Shown: positions 8,488-19,900 of the stretch, piece after piece
How the letters are laid out: every line of letters starts with the position of its first letter
How positions within the stretch are numbered: position 1 is the stretch's first letter
From: Angiostrongylus vasorum
Lineage: Eukaryota > Nematoda > Chromadorea > Rhabditida > Metastrongylidae
Assembly: GCA_018806985.1 (NCBI GenBank)
Contig: JADANN010000301.1
Coordinates: forward strand, 87,631-151,630
Direction of reading: 5' to 3'
DNA: 64,000 bases
Translations under genes and position numbers: made by a program
The notes under the pieces: generated by a model
Database searches by the model: none
The model's input: the letters and a program-made list of their open reading frames with translations, nothing else
What the model was told of the DNA's origin: nothing

Positions 8488-9345
8488 ATGAAGATGAACA
8501 CCATAAAAGTTGTTATCTTTTTTTTAAAGCGAAGAAGCACAGTCGCTGCTTGATTCATCCAATTTGTCTACTTCTGAAAATCCTCCACCTACCAACAACT
8601 GCATGGGGGTATTTCGAACAGTTTTTTTGCACAGTATTTCAGTGTTTTTTTGATTCCCAGTTGTTGTGTTGGAATGTGAAATCCCTTCCATACTCAGGCA
8701 GCCACAAGTGTGGCGGATTAACTGTGGTGAAATGTAGCGTGTAGTTGTAATATTGCAGCTCTGTATGGATAAACAACGAGTTTTCTCTAACTTCGCGGCA
8801 CTGTGATCTCCCTAAAAATCTCTGCCTATCGAAATTTTGTCGTTTACTTTCCACGCGGACAAGTTTTGAATTTTGAGCAGCTTTCACGAAATCAACGATG
8901 GCCCCGCTTGTGTTTCTGGTGTTTGTTTATCTGTACTGAGCTTAAAGCGGTGTCGACTAGAAATTCAGAAAAGGAGAGAACCAAAAGACATTTCCTATTG
9001 TTTATTGCTCCCACATTTGCTTAGCCAGGTCACTTTTGCTAAGAAGTAGTCGTACTACCTGATTTTTTTCTTTCGTACCTCTGTTCTGACTTTAGCTATC
9101 AATTAAAGAAGAAGTGAAATTTTCCTGTGACATGATTTATATTTCTGTAATATTGCTTCTCACTAAAAGACCCGGTAGAGTTGAAAGTCGGCGTGAAGAA
9201 ATAATATGCAAACAAGGACGCGGAATGGAACGGTCGACTGGTTTTCTTAACCTCCTGGAAAACTAAACGAAGCTACACCCTCAAAAGACGATGTTCCGAA
9301 ACCATTGAGAAAGTAATTCTCTTACATTTTTCGGCTGACTTTTAA
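8488..9345. other. spacer with no recognised gene
   Basis: T-rich to balanced sequence. Open frames of 60-80 codons on both strands overlap one another and show no motif. A stretch near 9250-9312 reads GKLNEATPSKDDVPKPLRK before a GTAATT donor-like site, which might be an upstream exon of the 9349-9588 remnant. The only later AG would make a 37-bp intron in the wrong phase, so I did not join them. Confidence 0.35.
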
Positions 9346-9348
9346 TAA

Positions 9349-9588
9349 GATACTCTCGCCTGTAACATCGATGGAAAGTACCATTGGTTTACTAAGCACT
9401 CAGACAACAAAGGAAAAATTACCAAATTCTTGGAAATTGCCGAAAGGCACCTGCCTGTCTCAGCAAACGACAAAGAAGGAAGAGCATCAATGTTGGCTAA
9501 AGATCAAATGGTTGAGGAGCATCTGCAAAGTCATTTGCTGCTCGTCGATTCACCTGTACCACATGTGGTCCCTATGACCGTAGAATAA
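9349..9588 (+). pseudogene. coding-like 3' exon or remnant beside the satellite
   Basis: The frame is open for 79 codons from after a TAA at 9346-9348 to TAA at 9586-9588. It has the purine-first codon pattern of real coding sequence and a normal soluble-protein composition (NIDGKYHWFTKHSDNKGK, KFLEIAERHLPVSANDKEGR, MVEEHLQSHLLLVDSPVPHV). There is no ATG near its start, so it would have to be a downstream exon or a truncated gene. I do not recognise the family. The satellite begins within about 5 bp of its stop codon, so whatever 3' sequence it had has been replaced or separated by the array. Confidence 0.35.
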
Positions 9589-9591
9589 CTC

Positions 9592-10284
9592 TAAAAATCT
9601 AATTTTTTTTAGAAAGCATTACTTCTGATCTCTACCTATCACATTCCATAGCGATTAGACCTCAATGGATCGAAACTCGCCGGCTCCACCTCAAAATACA
9701 CCCGAATATCGCGGTGTTATAGAGGAAACCAGCGAGATTTCTCGTGGAAAAAACAGTTCTAGAATCCATTGGAATCTAATTTTTTTTAGAAAGCATTACT
9801 TCTGATCTCTACCTATCACATTCCATAGCGATTAGACCTCAATGGATCGAAACTCGCCGGCTCCACCTCAAAATACACCGAATATCGCGGTATTATAGAG
9901 GAAACCAGCGAGATTTCTCTTGGAAAAAACAGTTCTAGAATCCATTGGAATCTAATTTTTTTTAGAAAGCATTACTTCTGATCTCTACCTATCACATTCC
10001 ATAGCGATTAGACCTCAATGGATCGAAACTCGCCGGCTCCACCTCAAAATACACCGAATATCGCGGTATTATAGAGGAAACCAGCGAGATTTCTCTTGAA
10101 AAACAGTTCTAGAATCCATTGGAATCTAATTTTTTTAGAAAGCATTACTTCTGATCTCTACCTATCACATTCCATAGCGATTAGACCTCAATGGATCGAA
10201 ACTCGCCGGCTCCACCTCAAAATACACCGAATATCGCAGTATTATAGAGGAAACCAGCGAGATTTCTCTTGAAAAAACAGTTCT
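9592..10284 (+). repeat. edge subfamily of L monomers, first block
   Basis: About four L units with spacing 174-176 bp (tagaatcc landmarks at 9761, 9937, 10111, 10285) carry edge-specific bases: ccattGGaatcta, gcaTtacttctg, cattccAtagcg and ggctcCacc. The very first partial unit has aaaaatctaat at its left end, like the core type. Confidence 0.88.
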
Positions 10285-10715
10285 AGAATCCATTAAAATC
10301 TAATTTTTTTAGAAAGCAATACTTCTGATCTCTACCTATCACATTCCGTAGCGATTAAACCTCAATGGATCTAAACTCGCCGGCTCTATCTCAAAATACA
10401 CCGAATATCGCGGTATTATAGAGGAAACCGGCGAGATTTCTCGTGAAAAATAATCTCTACCTATCACATTCCGTAGCGATTAGACCTCAATGGATCGAAA
10501 CTCGCCGGCTCTATCTCAAAATACACCGAATATCGCGGTACTATAGAGGAAACCAGCGAGATTTCTCGTGAAACATGATCTCTCCCTATCACATTCCGTA
10601 GCGATTAGACCTCAATGGATCGAAACTCGCCGGCTCTACCTCAAAATACACCGAATATCGCGGTATTATAGAGGAAACCAGCGAGATTTCTCGTGAAAAC
10701 ATGATCTCTCCCTAT
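10285..10715 (+). repeat. core-type island inside the edge subfamily
   Basis: One L unit of core type (ccattAAaatcta, attccGtagcg) is followed by S1 (10445) and S2 (10570, 10695) short units, spaced 125-126 bp, before edge-type bases return at about 10717. This is a block of interior sequence moved into the edge, or the remnant of older order. Confidence 0.82.
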
Positions 10716-11990
10716 CACATTCCATAGCGATTAGACCTCAATGGATCGAAACTCGCCGGCTCCACCTCAAAATACACCGAATATCGCGGTATTATAGAGG
10801 AAACCAGCGAGATTTCTCTGTGAAAAAAACAGTTCTAGAATCCATTGGAATCTAATTTTTTTTAGAAAGCATTACTTCTGATCTCTACCTATCACATTCC
10901 ATAGCGATTAGACCTCAATGGATCGAAACTCGCCGGCTCCACCTCAAAATACACCCGAATATCGCGGTATTATAGAGGAAACCAGCGAGATTTCTCTTGG
11001 AAAAAAACAGTTCTAGAATCCATTGGAATCTAATTTTTTTTAGAAAGCATTACTTCTGATCTCTACCTATCACATTCCATAGCGATTAGACCTCAATGGA
11101 TCGAAACTCGCCGGCTCCACCTCAAAATACACCCGAATATCGCGGTATTATAGAGGAAACCAGCGAGATTTCTCTTGAAAAAACAGTTCTAGAATCCATT
11201 GGAATCTAATTTTTTTTAGAAAGCATTACTTCTGATCTCTACCTATCACATTCCATAGCGATTAGACCTCAATGGATCGAAACTCGCCGGCTCCACCTCA
11301 AAATACACCCGAATATCGCGGTATTATAGAGGAAACCAGCGAGATTTCTCTTGAAAAAACAGTTCTAGAATCCATTGGAATCTAATTTTTTTTAGAAAGC
11401 ATTACTTCTGATCTCTACCTATCACATTCCATAGCGATTAGACCTCAATGGATCGAAACTCGCCGGCTCCACCTCAAAATACACCGAATATCGCGGTATT
11501 ATAGAGGAAACCAGCGAGATTTCTCTTGGAAAAAACAGTTCTAGAATCCATTGGAATCTAATTTTTTTTAGAAAGCATTACTTCTGATCTCTACCTATCA
11601 CATTCCATAGCGATTAGACCTCAATGGATCGAAACTCGCCGGCTCCACCTCAAAATACACCCGAATATCGCGGTATTATAGAGGAAACCAGCGAGATTTC
11701 TCTTGAAAAAACAGTTCTAGAATCCATTGGAATCTAATTTTTTTTAGAAAGCATTACTTCTGATCTCTACCTATCACATTCCATAGCGATTAGACCTCAA
11801 TGGATCGAAACTCGCCGGCTCCACCTCAAAATACACCCGAATATCGCGGTATTATAGAGGAAACCAGCGAGATTTCTCTTGAAAAAACAGTTCTAGAATC
11901 CATTGGAAATCTAATTTTTTTTAGAAAGCATTACTTCTGATCTCTACCTATCACATTCCATAGCGATTAGACCTCAATGGATCGAAACTC
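10716..11990 (+). repeat. edge subfamily of L monomers, second block
   Basis: About seven L-only units carry the same edge-specific bases as the first block and are almost identical to one another. The last has ccattggAaatctaa at about 11905 and changes to core-type ggctctatctc within the unit at about 11995, marking a recombination point between subfamilies. Confidence 0.85.
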
Positions 11991-11999
11991 GCCGGCTCT

Positions 12000-14590
12000 A
12001 TCTCAAAAATACACCGAATATCGCGGTATTATAGAGGAAACCGGCGAGATTTCTCGTGAAAAATAATCTCTACCTATCACATTCCGTAGCGATTAGATCT
12101 CAATGGATCGAAACTCGCCGGCTCTATCTCAAAATACACCGAATATCGCGGTATTATAGAGGAAACCAGCGAGATTTCTCGTGAAACATGATCTCTACCC
12201 TATCACATTCCGTAGCGATTAGATCTCAATGGATCGAAACTCGCCGGCTCTACCTCAAAAATACACCTAATATCGCGGTATTATAGAGGAAACCAGCGAG
12301 ATTTCTCTTGAAAAAAACAGTTCTAGAATCCATTAAAATCTAATTTTTTTAGAAAGCAATACTTCTGATCTCTACCTATCACATTCCGTAGCGATTAAAC
12401 CTCAATGGATCTAAACTCGCCGGCTCTATCTCAAAATACACCGAATATCGCGGTATTATAGAGGAAACCGGCGAGATTTCTCGTGAAAAATAATCTCTAC
12501 CTATCACATTCCGTAGCGATTAGATCTCAATGGATCGAAACTCGCCGGCTCTACCTCAAAATACACCTAATATCGCGGTATTATAGAGGAAACCAGCGAG
12601 ATTTCTCTTGAAAAAAACAGTTCCAGAATCCATTAAAATCTAATTTTTTTTAGAAAGCAATACTTCTGATCTCTACCTATCACATTCCGTAGCGATTAAA
12701 CCTCAATGGATCTAAACTCGCCGGCTCTATCTCAAAATACACCGAATATCGCGGTATTATAGAGGAAACCGGCGAGATTTCTCGTGAAAAATAATCTCTA
12801 CCTATCACATTCCGTAGCGATTAGATCTCAATGGATCGAAACTCGCCGGCTCTACCTCAAAATACACCTAATATCGCGGTATTATAGTGGAAACCAGCGA
12901 GATTTCTCTTGAAAAAAACAGTTCCAGAATCCATTAAAATCTAATTTTTTTTAGAAAGCAATACTTCTGATCTCTACCTATCACATTCCGTAGCGATTAA
13001 ACCTCAATGGATCTAAACTCGCCGGCTCTATCTCAAAATACACCGAATATCGCGGTATTATAGAGGAAACCGGCGAGATTTCTCGTGAAAAATAATCTCT
13101 ACCTATCACATTCCGTAGCGATTAGATCTCAATGGAACGAAACTCGCCGGCTCTACCTCAAAATACACCTAATATCGCGGTATTATAGTGGAAACCAGCG
13201 AGATTTCTCTTGAAAAAAACAGTTCCAGAATCCATTAAAATCTAATTTTTTTTAGAAAGCAATACTTCTGATCTCTACCTATCACATTCCGTAGCGATTA
13301 AACCTCAATGGATCTAAACTCGCCGGCTCTATCTCAAAATACACCGAATATCGCGGTATTATAGAGGAAACCGGCGAGATTTCTCGTGAAAAATAATCTC
13401 TACCTATCACATTCCGTAGCGATTAGATCTCAATGGAACGAAACTCGCCGGCTCTACCTCAAAAATACACCGAATATCGCGGTATTATAGAGGAAACCAG
13501 CGAGATTTCTCTTGAAAAAAACAGTTCTAGAATCCATTAAAATCTAATTTTTTTAGAAAGGAATACTTCTGATCTCTACCTATCACATTCCGTAGCGATT
13601 AGATCTCAATGGATCGAAACTCGCTGGCTCTACCTCAAAATACACCTAATATCGCGGTATTATAGTGGAAACCAGCGAGATTTCTCTTGAAAAAAACAGT
13701 TCCAGAATCCATTAAAATCTAATTTTTTTTAGAAAGCAATACTTCTGATCTCTACCTATCACATTCCGTAGCGATTAAACCTCAATGGATCTAAACTCGC
13801 CGGCTCTATCTCAAAATACACCGAATATCGCGGTATTATAGAGGAAACCGGCGAGATTTCTCGTGAAAAATAATCTCTACCTATCACATTCCGTAGCGAT
13901 TAGATCTCAATGGATCGAAACTCGCCGGCTCTATCTCAAAATACACCGAATATCGCGGTATTATAGAGGAAACCAGCGAGATTTCTCGTCGAAACATAAA
14001 AGATCTCTCACCTATCACATTCCGTAGCGATTAGATCTCAATGGATCGAAACTCGCCGGCTCTACCTCAAAATACACCTAATATCGCGGTATTATAGTGG
14101 AAACCAGCGAGATTTCTCTTGAAAAAACAGTTCTAGAATCCATTAAAATCTAATTTTTTTTAGAAAGCAATACTTCTGATCTCTACCTATCACATTCCGT
14201 AGCGATTAAACCTCAATGGATCTAAACTCGCCGGCTCTATCTCAAAATACACCGAATATCGCGGTATTATAGAGGAAACCGGCGAGATTTCTCGTGAAAA
14301 ATAATCTCTACCTATCACATTCCGTAGCGATTAGATCTCAATGGAACGAAACTCGCCGGCTCTACCTCAAAATACACCGAGTATCGCGGTATTATAGTGG
14401 AAACCAGCGAGATTTCTCTTGAAAAAACAGTTCTAGAATCCATTAAAATCTATTTTTTTTAGAAAGGAATACTTCTGATCTCTACCTATCACATTCCGTA
14501 GCGATTAAACCTCAATGGATCTAAACTCGCCGGCTCTATCTCAAAATACACCGAATATCGCGGTATTATAGAGGAAACCGGCGAGATTTC
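12000..14590 (+). repeat. L-S1 dimer tract, 301-bp period
   Basis: The landmark acttctgatctc in L units falls at 12361, 12662, 12963, 13264 and 13566, a steady 301-bp period made of one L and one S1 monomer. S1 units here have gattagatctcaatgg, often followed by aacgaaac. L units have gattaaacctcaatggatct. Similar tracts recur near 20,500-22,500, 36,000-37,700 and 40,000-41,200. Confidence 0.85.
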
Positions 14591-15600
14591 TCGTGAAAAA
14601 TAATCTCTACCTATCACATTCCGTAGCGATTAGACCTCAATGGATCGAAACTCGCCGGCTCTATCTCAAAAATACACCGAATATCGCGGTATTATAGAGG
14701 AAAGCGGCGAGATTTCTCGTGAAAAATAATCTCTACCTATCACATTCCGTAGCGATTAAACCTCAATGGATCGAAACTCGCCGGCTCTACCTCAAAATAC
14801 ACCGAATATCGCGGTATTATAGAGGAAAGCGGCGAGATTTCTCGTGAAAAATAATCTCTACCTATCACATTCCGTAGCGATTAAACCTCAATGGATCTAA
14901 ACTCGTCGGCTCTATCTCAAAATACACCGAATATCGCGGTATTATAGAGGAAACCGGCGAGATTTCTCGTGAAAAATAATCTCTACCTATCACATTCCGT
15001 AGCGATTAAACCTCAATGGATCGAAACTCGCCGGCTCTATCTCAAAATACACCGAATATCGCGGTATTATAGAGGAAACCGGCGAGATTTCTCGTGAAAA
15101 ATAATCTCTACCTATCACATTCCGTAGCGATTAAACCTCAATGGATCTAAACTCGCCGGCTCTATCTCAAAATACACCGAATATCGCGGTATTATAGAGG
15201 AAACCGGCGAGATTTCTCGTGAAAAATAATCTCTACCTATCACATTCCGTAGCGATTAGACCTCAATGGATCTAAACTCGCCGGCTCTATCTCAAAATAC
15301 ACCGAATATCGCGGTATTATAGAGGAAACCAGCGAGATTTCTCGTGAAACATGATCTCTCCCTATCACATTCCGTAGCGATTAGACCTCAATGGATCGAA
15401 ACTCGCCGGCTCTATCTCAAAATACACCGAATATCGCGGTATTATAGAGGAAACCGGCGAGATTTCTCGTGAAAAATAATCTCTACCTATCACATTCCGT
15501 AGCGATTAAACCTCAATGGATCTAAACTCGCCGGCTCTATCTCAAAATACACCGAATATCGCGGTATTATAGAGGAAACCAGCGAGATTTCTCGTGAAAC
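14590..15600 (+). repeat. run of pure short monomers
   Basis: Consecutive short units start (ctatcacatt landmark) at 14611, 14737, 14862, 14987, 15112, 15237 and 15362 with 125-bp spacing and no L unit between. Two carry the rare gaggaaaGcggcgag (14701, 14825) and one carries actcgTcggc (14903). Those markers recur 40 kb away. Confidence 0.87.
15023..15091. other. nested inverted repeat in the monomer (example unit)
   Basis: In this S1 unit four complementary pairs of arms nest in order: gaaa (15023-15026) with tttc (15088-15091), ctcgccgg (15027-15034) with ccggcgag (15079-15086), ctctat (15035-15040) with atagag (15069-15074), and aatac (15046-15050) with gtatt (15064-15068). That gives 23 paired positions over 69 bases with a few bulges. 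The same arrangement is present in every monomer class. In L and S2 units the second pair usually has one mismatch (ccAgcgag). Confidence 0.85.
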
Positions 15601-16930
15601 ATGATCTCTCCCTATCACATTCCGTAGCGATTAGACCTCAATGGATCTAAACTCGCCAGCTCTATCTCAAAATACACCTAATATCGCGGTATTATAGTGG
15701 AAACCAGCGAGATTTCTCTTGAAAAAAACAGTTCTGGAATCCATTAAAATCTATTTTTTTAGAAAGGAATACTTCTGATCTCTACCTATCACATTCCGTA
15801 GCGATTAAACCTCAATGGATCTAAACTCGCCGGCTCTATCTCAAAATACACCGAATATCGCGGTATTATAGAGGAAACCAGCGAGATTTCTCGTGAAACA
15901 TGATCTCTCCCTATCACATTCCGTAGCGATTAGACCTCAATGGATCTAAACTCGCCAGCTCTATCTCAAAATACACCTAATATCGCGGTATTATAGTGGA
16001 AACCAGCGAGATTTCTCTTGAAAAAAACAGTTCTGGAATCCATTAAAATCTATTTTTTTAGAAAGGAATACTTCTGATCTCTACCTATCACATTCCGTAG
16101 CGATTAAACCTCAATGGATCTAAACTCGCCGGCTCTATCTCAAAATACACCGAATATCGCGGTATTATAGAGGAAACCAGCGAGATTTCTCGTGAAACAT
16201 GATCTCTCCCTATCACATTCCGTAGCGATTAGACCTCAATGGATCTAAACTCGCCAGCTCTATCTCAAAATACACCTAATATCGCGGTATTATAGTGGAA
16301 ACCAGCGAGATTTCTCTTGAAAAAAACAGTTCTAGAATCCATTAAAATCTATTTTTTTAGAAAGGAATACTTCTGATCTCTACCTATCACATTCCGTAGC
16401 GATTAAACCTCAATGGATCTAAACTCGCCGGCTCTATCTCAAAATACACCGAATATCGCGGTATTATAGAGGAAACCAGCGAGATTTCTCGTGAAACATG
16501 ATCTCTCCCTATCACATTCCGTAGCGATTAGACCTCAATGGATCTAAACTCGCCAGCTCTATCTCAAAATACACCTAATATCGCGGTATTATAGTGGAAA
16601 CCAGCGAGATTTCTCTTGAAAAAAACAGTTCTAGAATCCATTAAAATCTATTTTTTTAGAAAGGAATACTTCTGATCTCTACCTATCACATTCCGTAGCG
16701 ATTAAACCTCAATGGATCTAAACTCGCCGGCTCTATCTCAAAATACACCGAATATCGCGGTATTATAGAGGAAACCAGCGAGATTTCTCGTGAAACATGA
16801 TCTCTCCCTATCACATTCCGTAGCGATTAGACCTCAATGGATCGAAACTCGCCGGCTCTACCTCAAAATACACCTAATATCGCGGTATTATAGTGGAAAC
16901 CAGCGAGATTTCTCTTGAAAAAAACAGTTC
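15600..16930 (+). repeat. S2-L dimer tract, 299-bp period
   Basis: The S2 landmark ctctccctatc recurs with exact 299-bp spacing (ctat at 15612, 15911, 16210, 16509, 16808). Each dimer is an S2 unit carrying ctcgccAgctc and cacctaatatcgcgg joined to an L unit with ccattaaaatctattttttt. Successive dimers are nearly identical, so they were homogenised as pairs. Confidence 0.9.
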
Positions 16931-19900
16931 TAGAATCCATTAAAATCTATTTTTTTTAGAAAGGAATACTTCTGATCTCTACCTATCACATTCCGTAGCG
17001 ATTAGACCTCAATGGATCGAAACTCGCCGGCTCTACCTCAAAATACACCGAATATCGCGGTATTATAGAGGAAACCAGCGAGATTTCTCGTGAAACATGA
17101 TCTCTCCCTATCACATTCCGTAGCGATTAGACCTCAATGGATCGAAACTCGCCGGCTCTACCTCAAAATACACCTAATATCGCGGTATTATAGAGGAAAC
17201 CAGCGAGATTTCTCTTGAAAAAACAGTTCCAGAATCCATTAAAATCTAATTTTTTTTAGAAAGCAATACTTCTGATCTCTACCTATCACATTCCGTAGCG
17301 ATTAAACCTCAATGGATCTAAACTCGCCGGCTCTATCTCAAAATACACCGAATATCGCGGTATTATAGAGGAAACCGGCGAGATTTCTCGTGAAAAATAA
17401 TCTCTACCTATCACATTCCGTAGCGATTAGACCTCAATGGATCGAAACTCGCCGGCTCTATCTCAAAATACACCGAATATCGCGGTATTATAGAGGAAAC
17501 CAGCGAGATTTCTCGTGAAACATGATCTCTCCCTATCACATTCCGTAGCGATTAGACCTCAATGGATCGAAACTCGCCGGCTCTACCTCAAAATACACCG
17601 AATATCGCGGTATTATAGAGGAAACCAGCGAGATTTCTCTTGAAAAAACAGTTCTAGAATCCATTAAAATCTATTTTTTTTAGAAAGGAATACTTCTGAT
17701 CTCTACCTATCACATTCCGTAGCGATTAGACCTCAATGGATCGAAACTCGCCGGCTCTATCTCAAAATACACCGAATATCGCGGTATTATAGAGGAAACC
17801 GGCGAGATTTCTCGTGAAAAATAATCTCTACCTATCACATTCCGTAGCGATTAGATCTCAATGGATCGAAACTCGCCGGCTCTACCTCAAAATATACCGA
17901 GTATCGCGGTATTATAGAGGAAACCAGCGAGATTTCTCTTGAAAAAACAGTTCTAGAATCCATTAAAATCTAATTTTTTTTAGAAAGCAATACTTCTGAT
18001 CTCTACCTATCACATTCCGTAGCGATTAAACCTCAATGGATCTAAACTCGCCGGCTCTATCTCAAAATACACCGAATATCGCGGTATTATAGAGGAAACC
18101 GGCGAGATTTCTCGTGAAAAATAATCTCTACCTATCACATTCCGTAGCGATTAGACCTCAATGGATCGAAACTCGCCGGCTCTATCTCAAAATACACCGA
18201 ATATCGCGGTATTATAGAGGAAACCGGCGAGATTTCTCGTGAAAAATAATCTCTACCTATCACATTCCGTAGCGATTAGACCTCAATGGATCGAAACTCG
18301 CCGGCTCTACCTCAAAATACACCGAGTATCGCGGTATTATAGAGGAAACCAGCGAGATTTCTCTTGAAAAAACAGTTCTAGAATCCATTAAAATCTATTT
18401 TTTTAGAAAGGAATACTTCTGATCTCTACCTATCACATTCCGTAGCGATTAAACCTCAATGGATCTAAACTCGCCGGCTCTATCTCAAAAATACACCGAA
18501 TATCGCGGTATTATAGAGGAAACCGGCGAGATTTCTCGTGAAAAATAATCTCTACCTATCACATTCCGTAGCGATTAGACCTCAATGGATCGAAACTCGC
18601 CGGCTCTACCTCAAAATACACCGAGTATCGCGGTATTATAGAGGAAACCAGCGAGATTTCTCTTGAAAAAACAGTTCTAGAATCCATTAAAATCTATTTT
18701 TTTAGAAAGGAATACTTCTGATCTCTACCTATCACATTCCGTAGCGATTAGATCTCAATGGATCGAAACTCGCTGGCTCTACCTCAAAATACACCGAATA
18801 TCGCGGTATTATAGAGGGAAACCAGCGAGATTTCTCGTGAAAACATGATCTCTCCCTATCACATTCCGTAGCGATTAGACCTCAATGGATCGAAACTCGC
18901 CGGCTCTACCTCAAAATACACCGAATATCGCGGTATTATAGAGGAAACCAGCGAGATTTCTCTTGAAAAAAACAGTTCTAGAATCCATTAAAATCTATTT
19001 TTTTAGAAAGGAATACTTCTGATCTCTACCTATCACATTCCGTAGCGATTAGACCTCAATGGATCGAAACTCGCCGGCTCTACCTCAAAATACACCGAAT
19101 ATCGCGGTATTATAGAGGAAACCAGCGAGATTTCTCTTGAAAAAACAGTTCTAGAATCCATTAAAATCTATTTTTTTAGAAAGGAATACTTCTGATCTCT
19201 ACCTATCACATTCCGTAGCGATTAGACCTCAATGGATCGAAACTCGCCGGCTCTATCTCAAAATACACCGAATATCGCGGTATTATAGAGGAAACCGGCG
19301 AGATTTCTCGTGAAAAATAATCTCTACCTATCACATTCCGTAGCGATTAGACCTCAATGGATCGAAACTCGCCGGCTCTATCTCAAAATACACCGAATAT
19401 CGCGGTATTATAGAGGAAACCAGCGAGATTTCTCGTGAAACATGATCTCTCCCTATCACATTCCGTAGCGATTAGACCTCAATGGATCGAAACTCGCCGG
19501 CTCTACCTCAAAATACACCGAATATCGCGGTATTATAGTGGAAACCAGCGAGATTTCTCTTGAAAAAAACAGTTCTAGAATCCATTAAAATCTAATTTTT
19601 TTTTAGAAAGCAATACTTCTGATCTCTACCTATCACATTCCGTAGCGATTAGACCTCAATGGATCGAAACTCGCCGGCTCTACCTCAAAATACACCGAAT
19701 ATCGCGGTATTATAGAGGAAACCAGCGAGATTTCTCTTGAAAAAAACAGTTCTAGAATCCATTAAAATCTATTTTTTTAGAAAGGAATACTTCTGATCTC
19801 TACCTATCACATTCCGTAGCGATTAGATCTCAATGGATCGAAACTCGCCGGCTCTACCTCAAAATACACCTAATATCGCGGTATTATAGAGGAAACCAGC

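Noticed and set aside
9371..9577. 68-codon ATG frame on the + strand
   Set aside because: The overlapping frame ending at 9588 has a more protein-like composition and purine-first codon pattern. The ATG frame is rich in T, K, Q and W residues without a motif.
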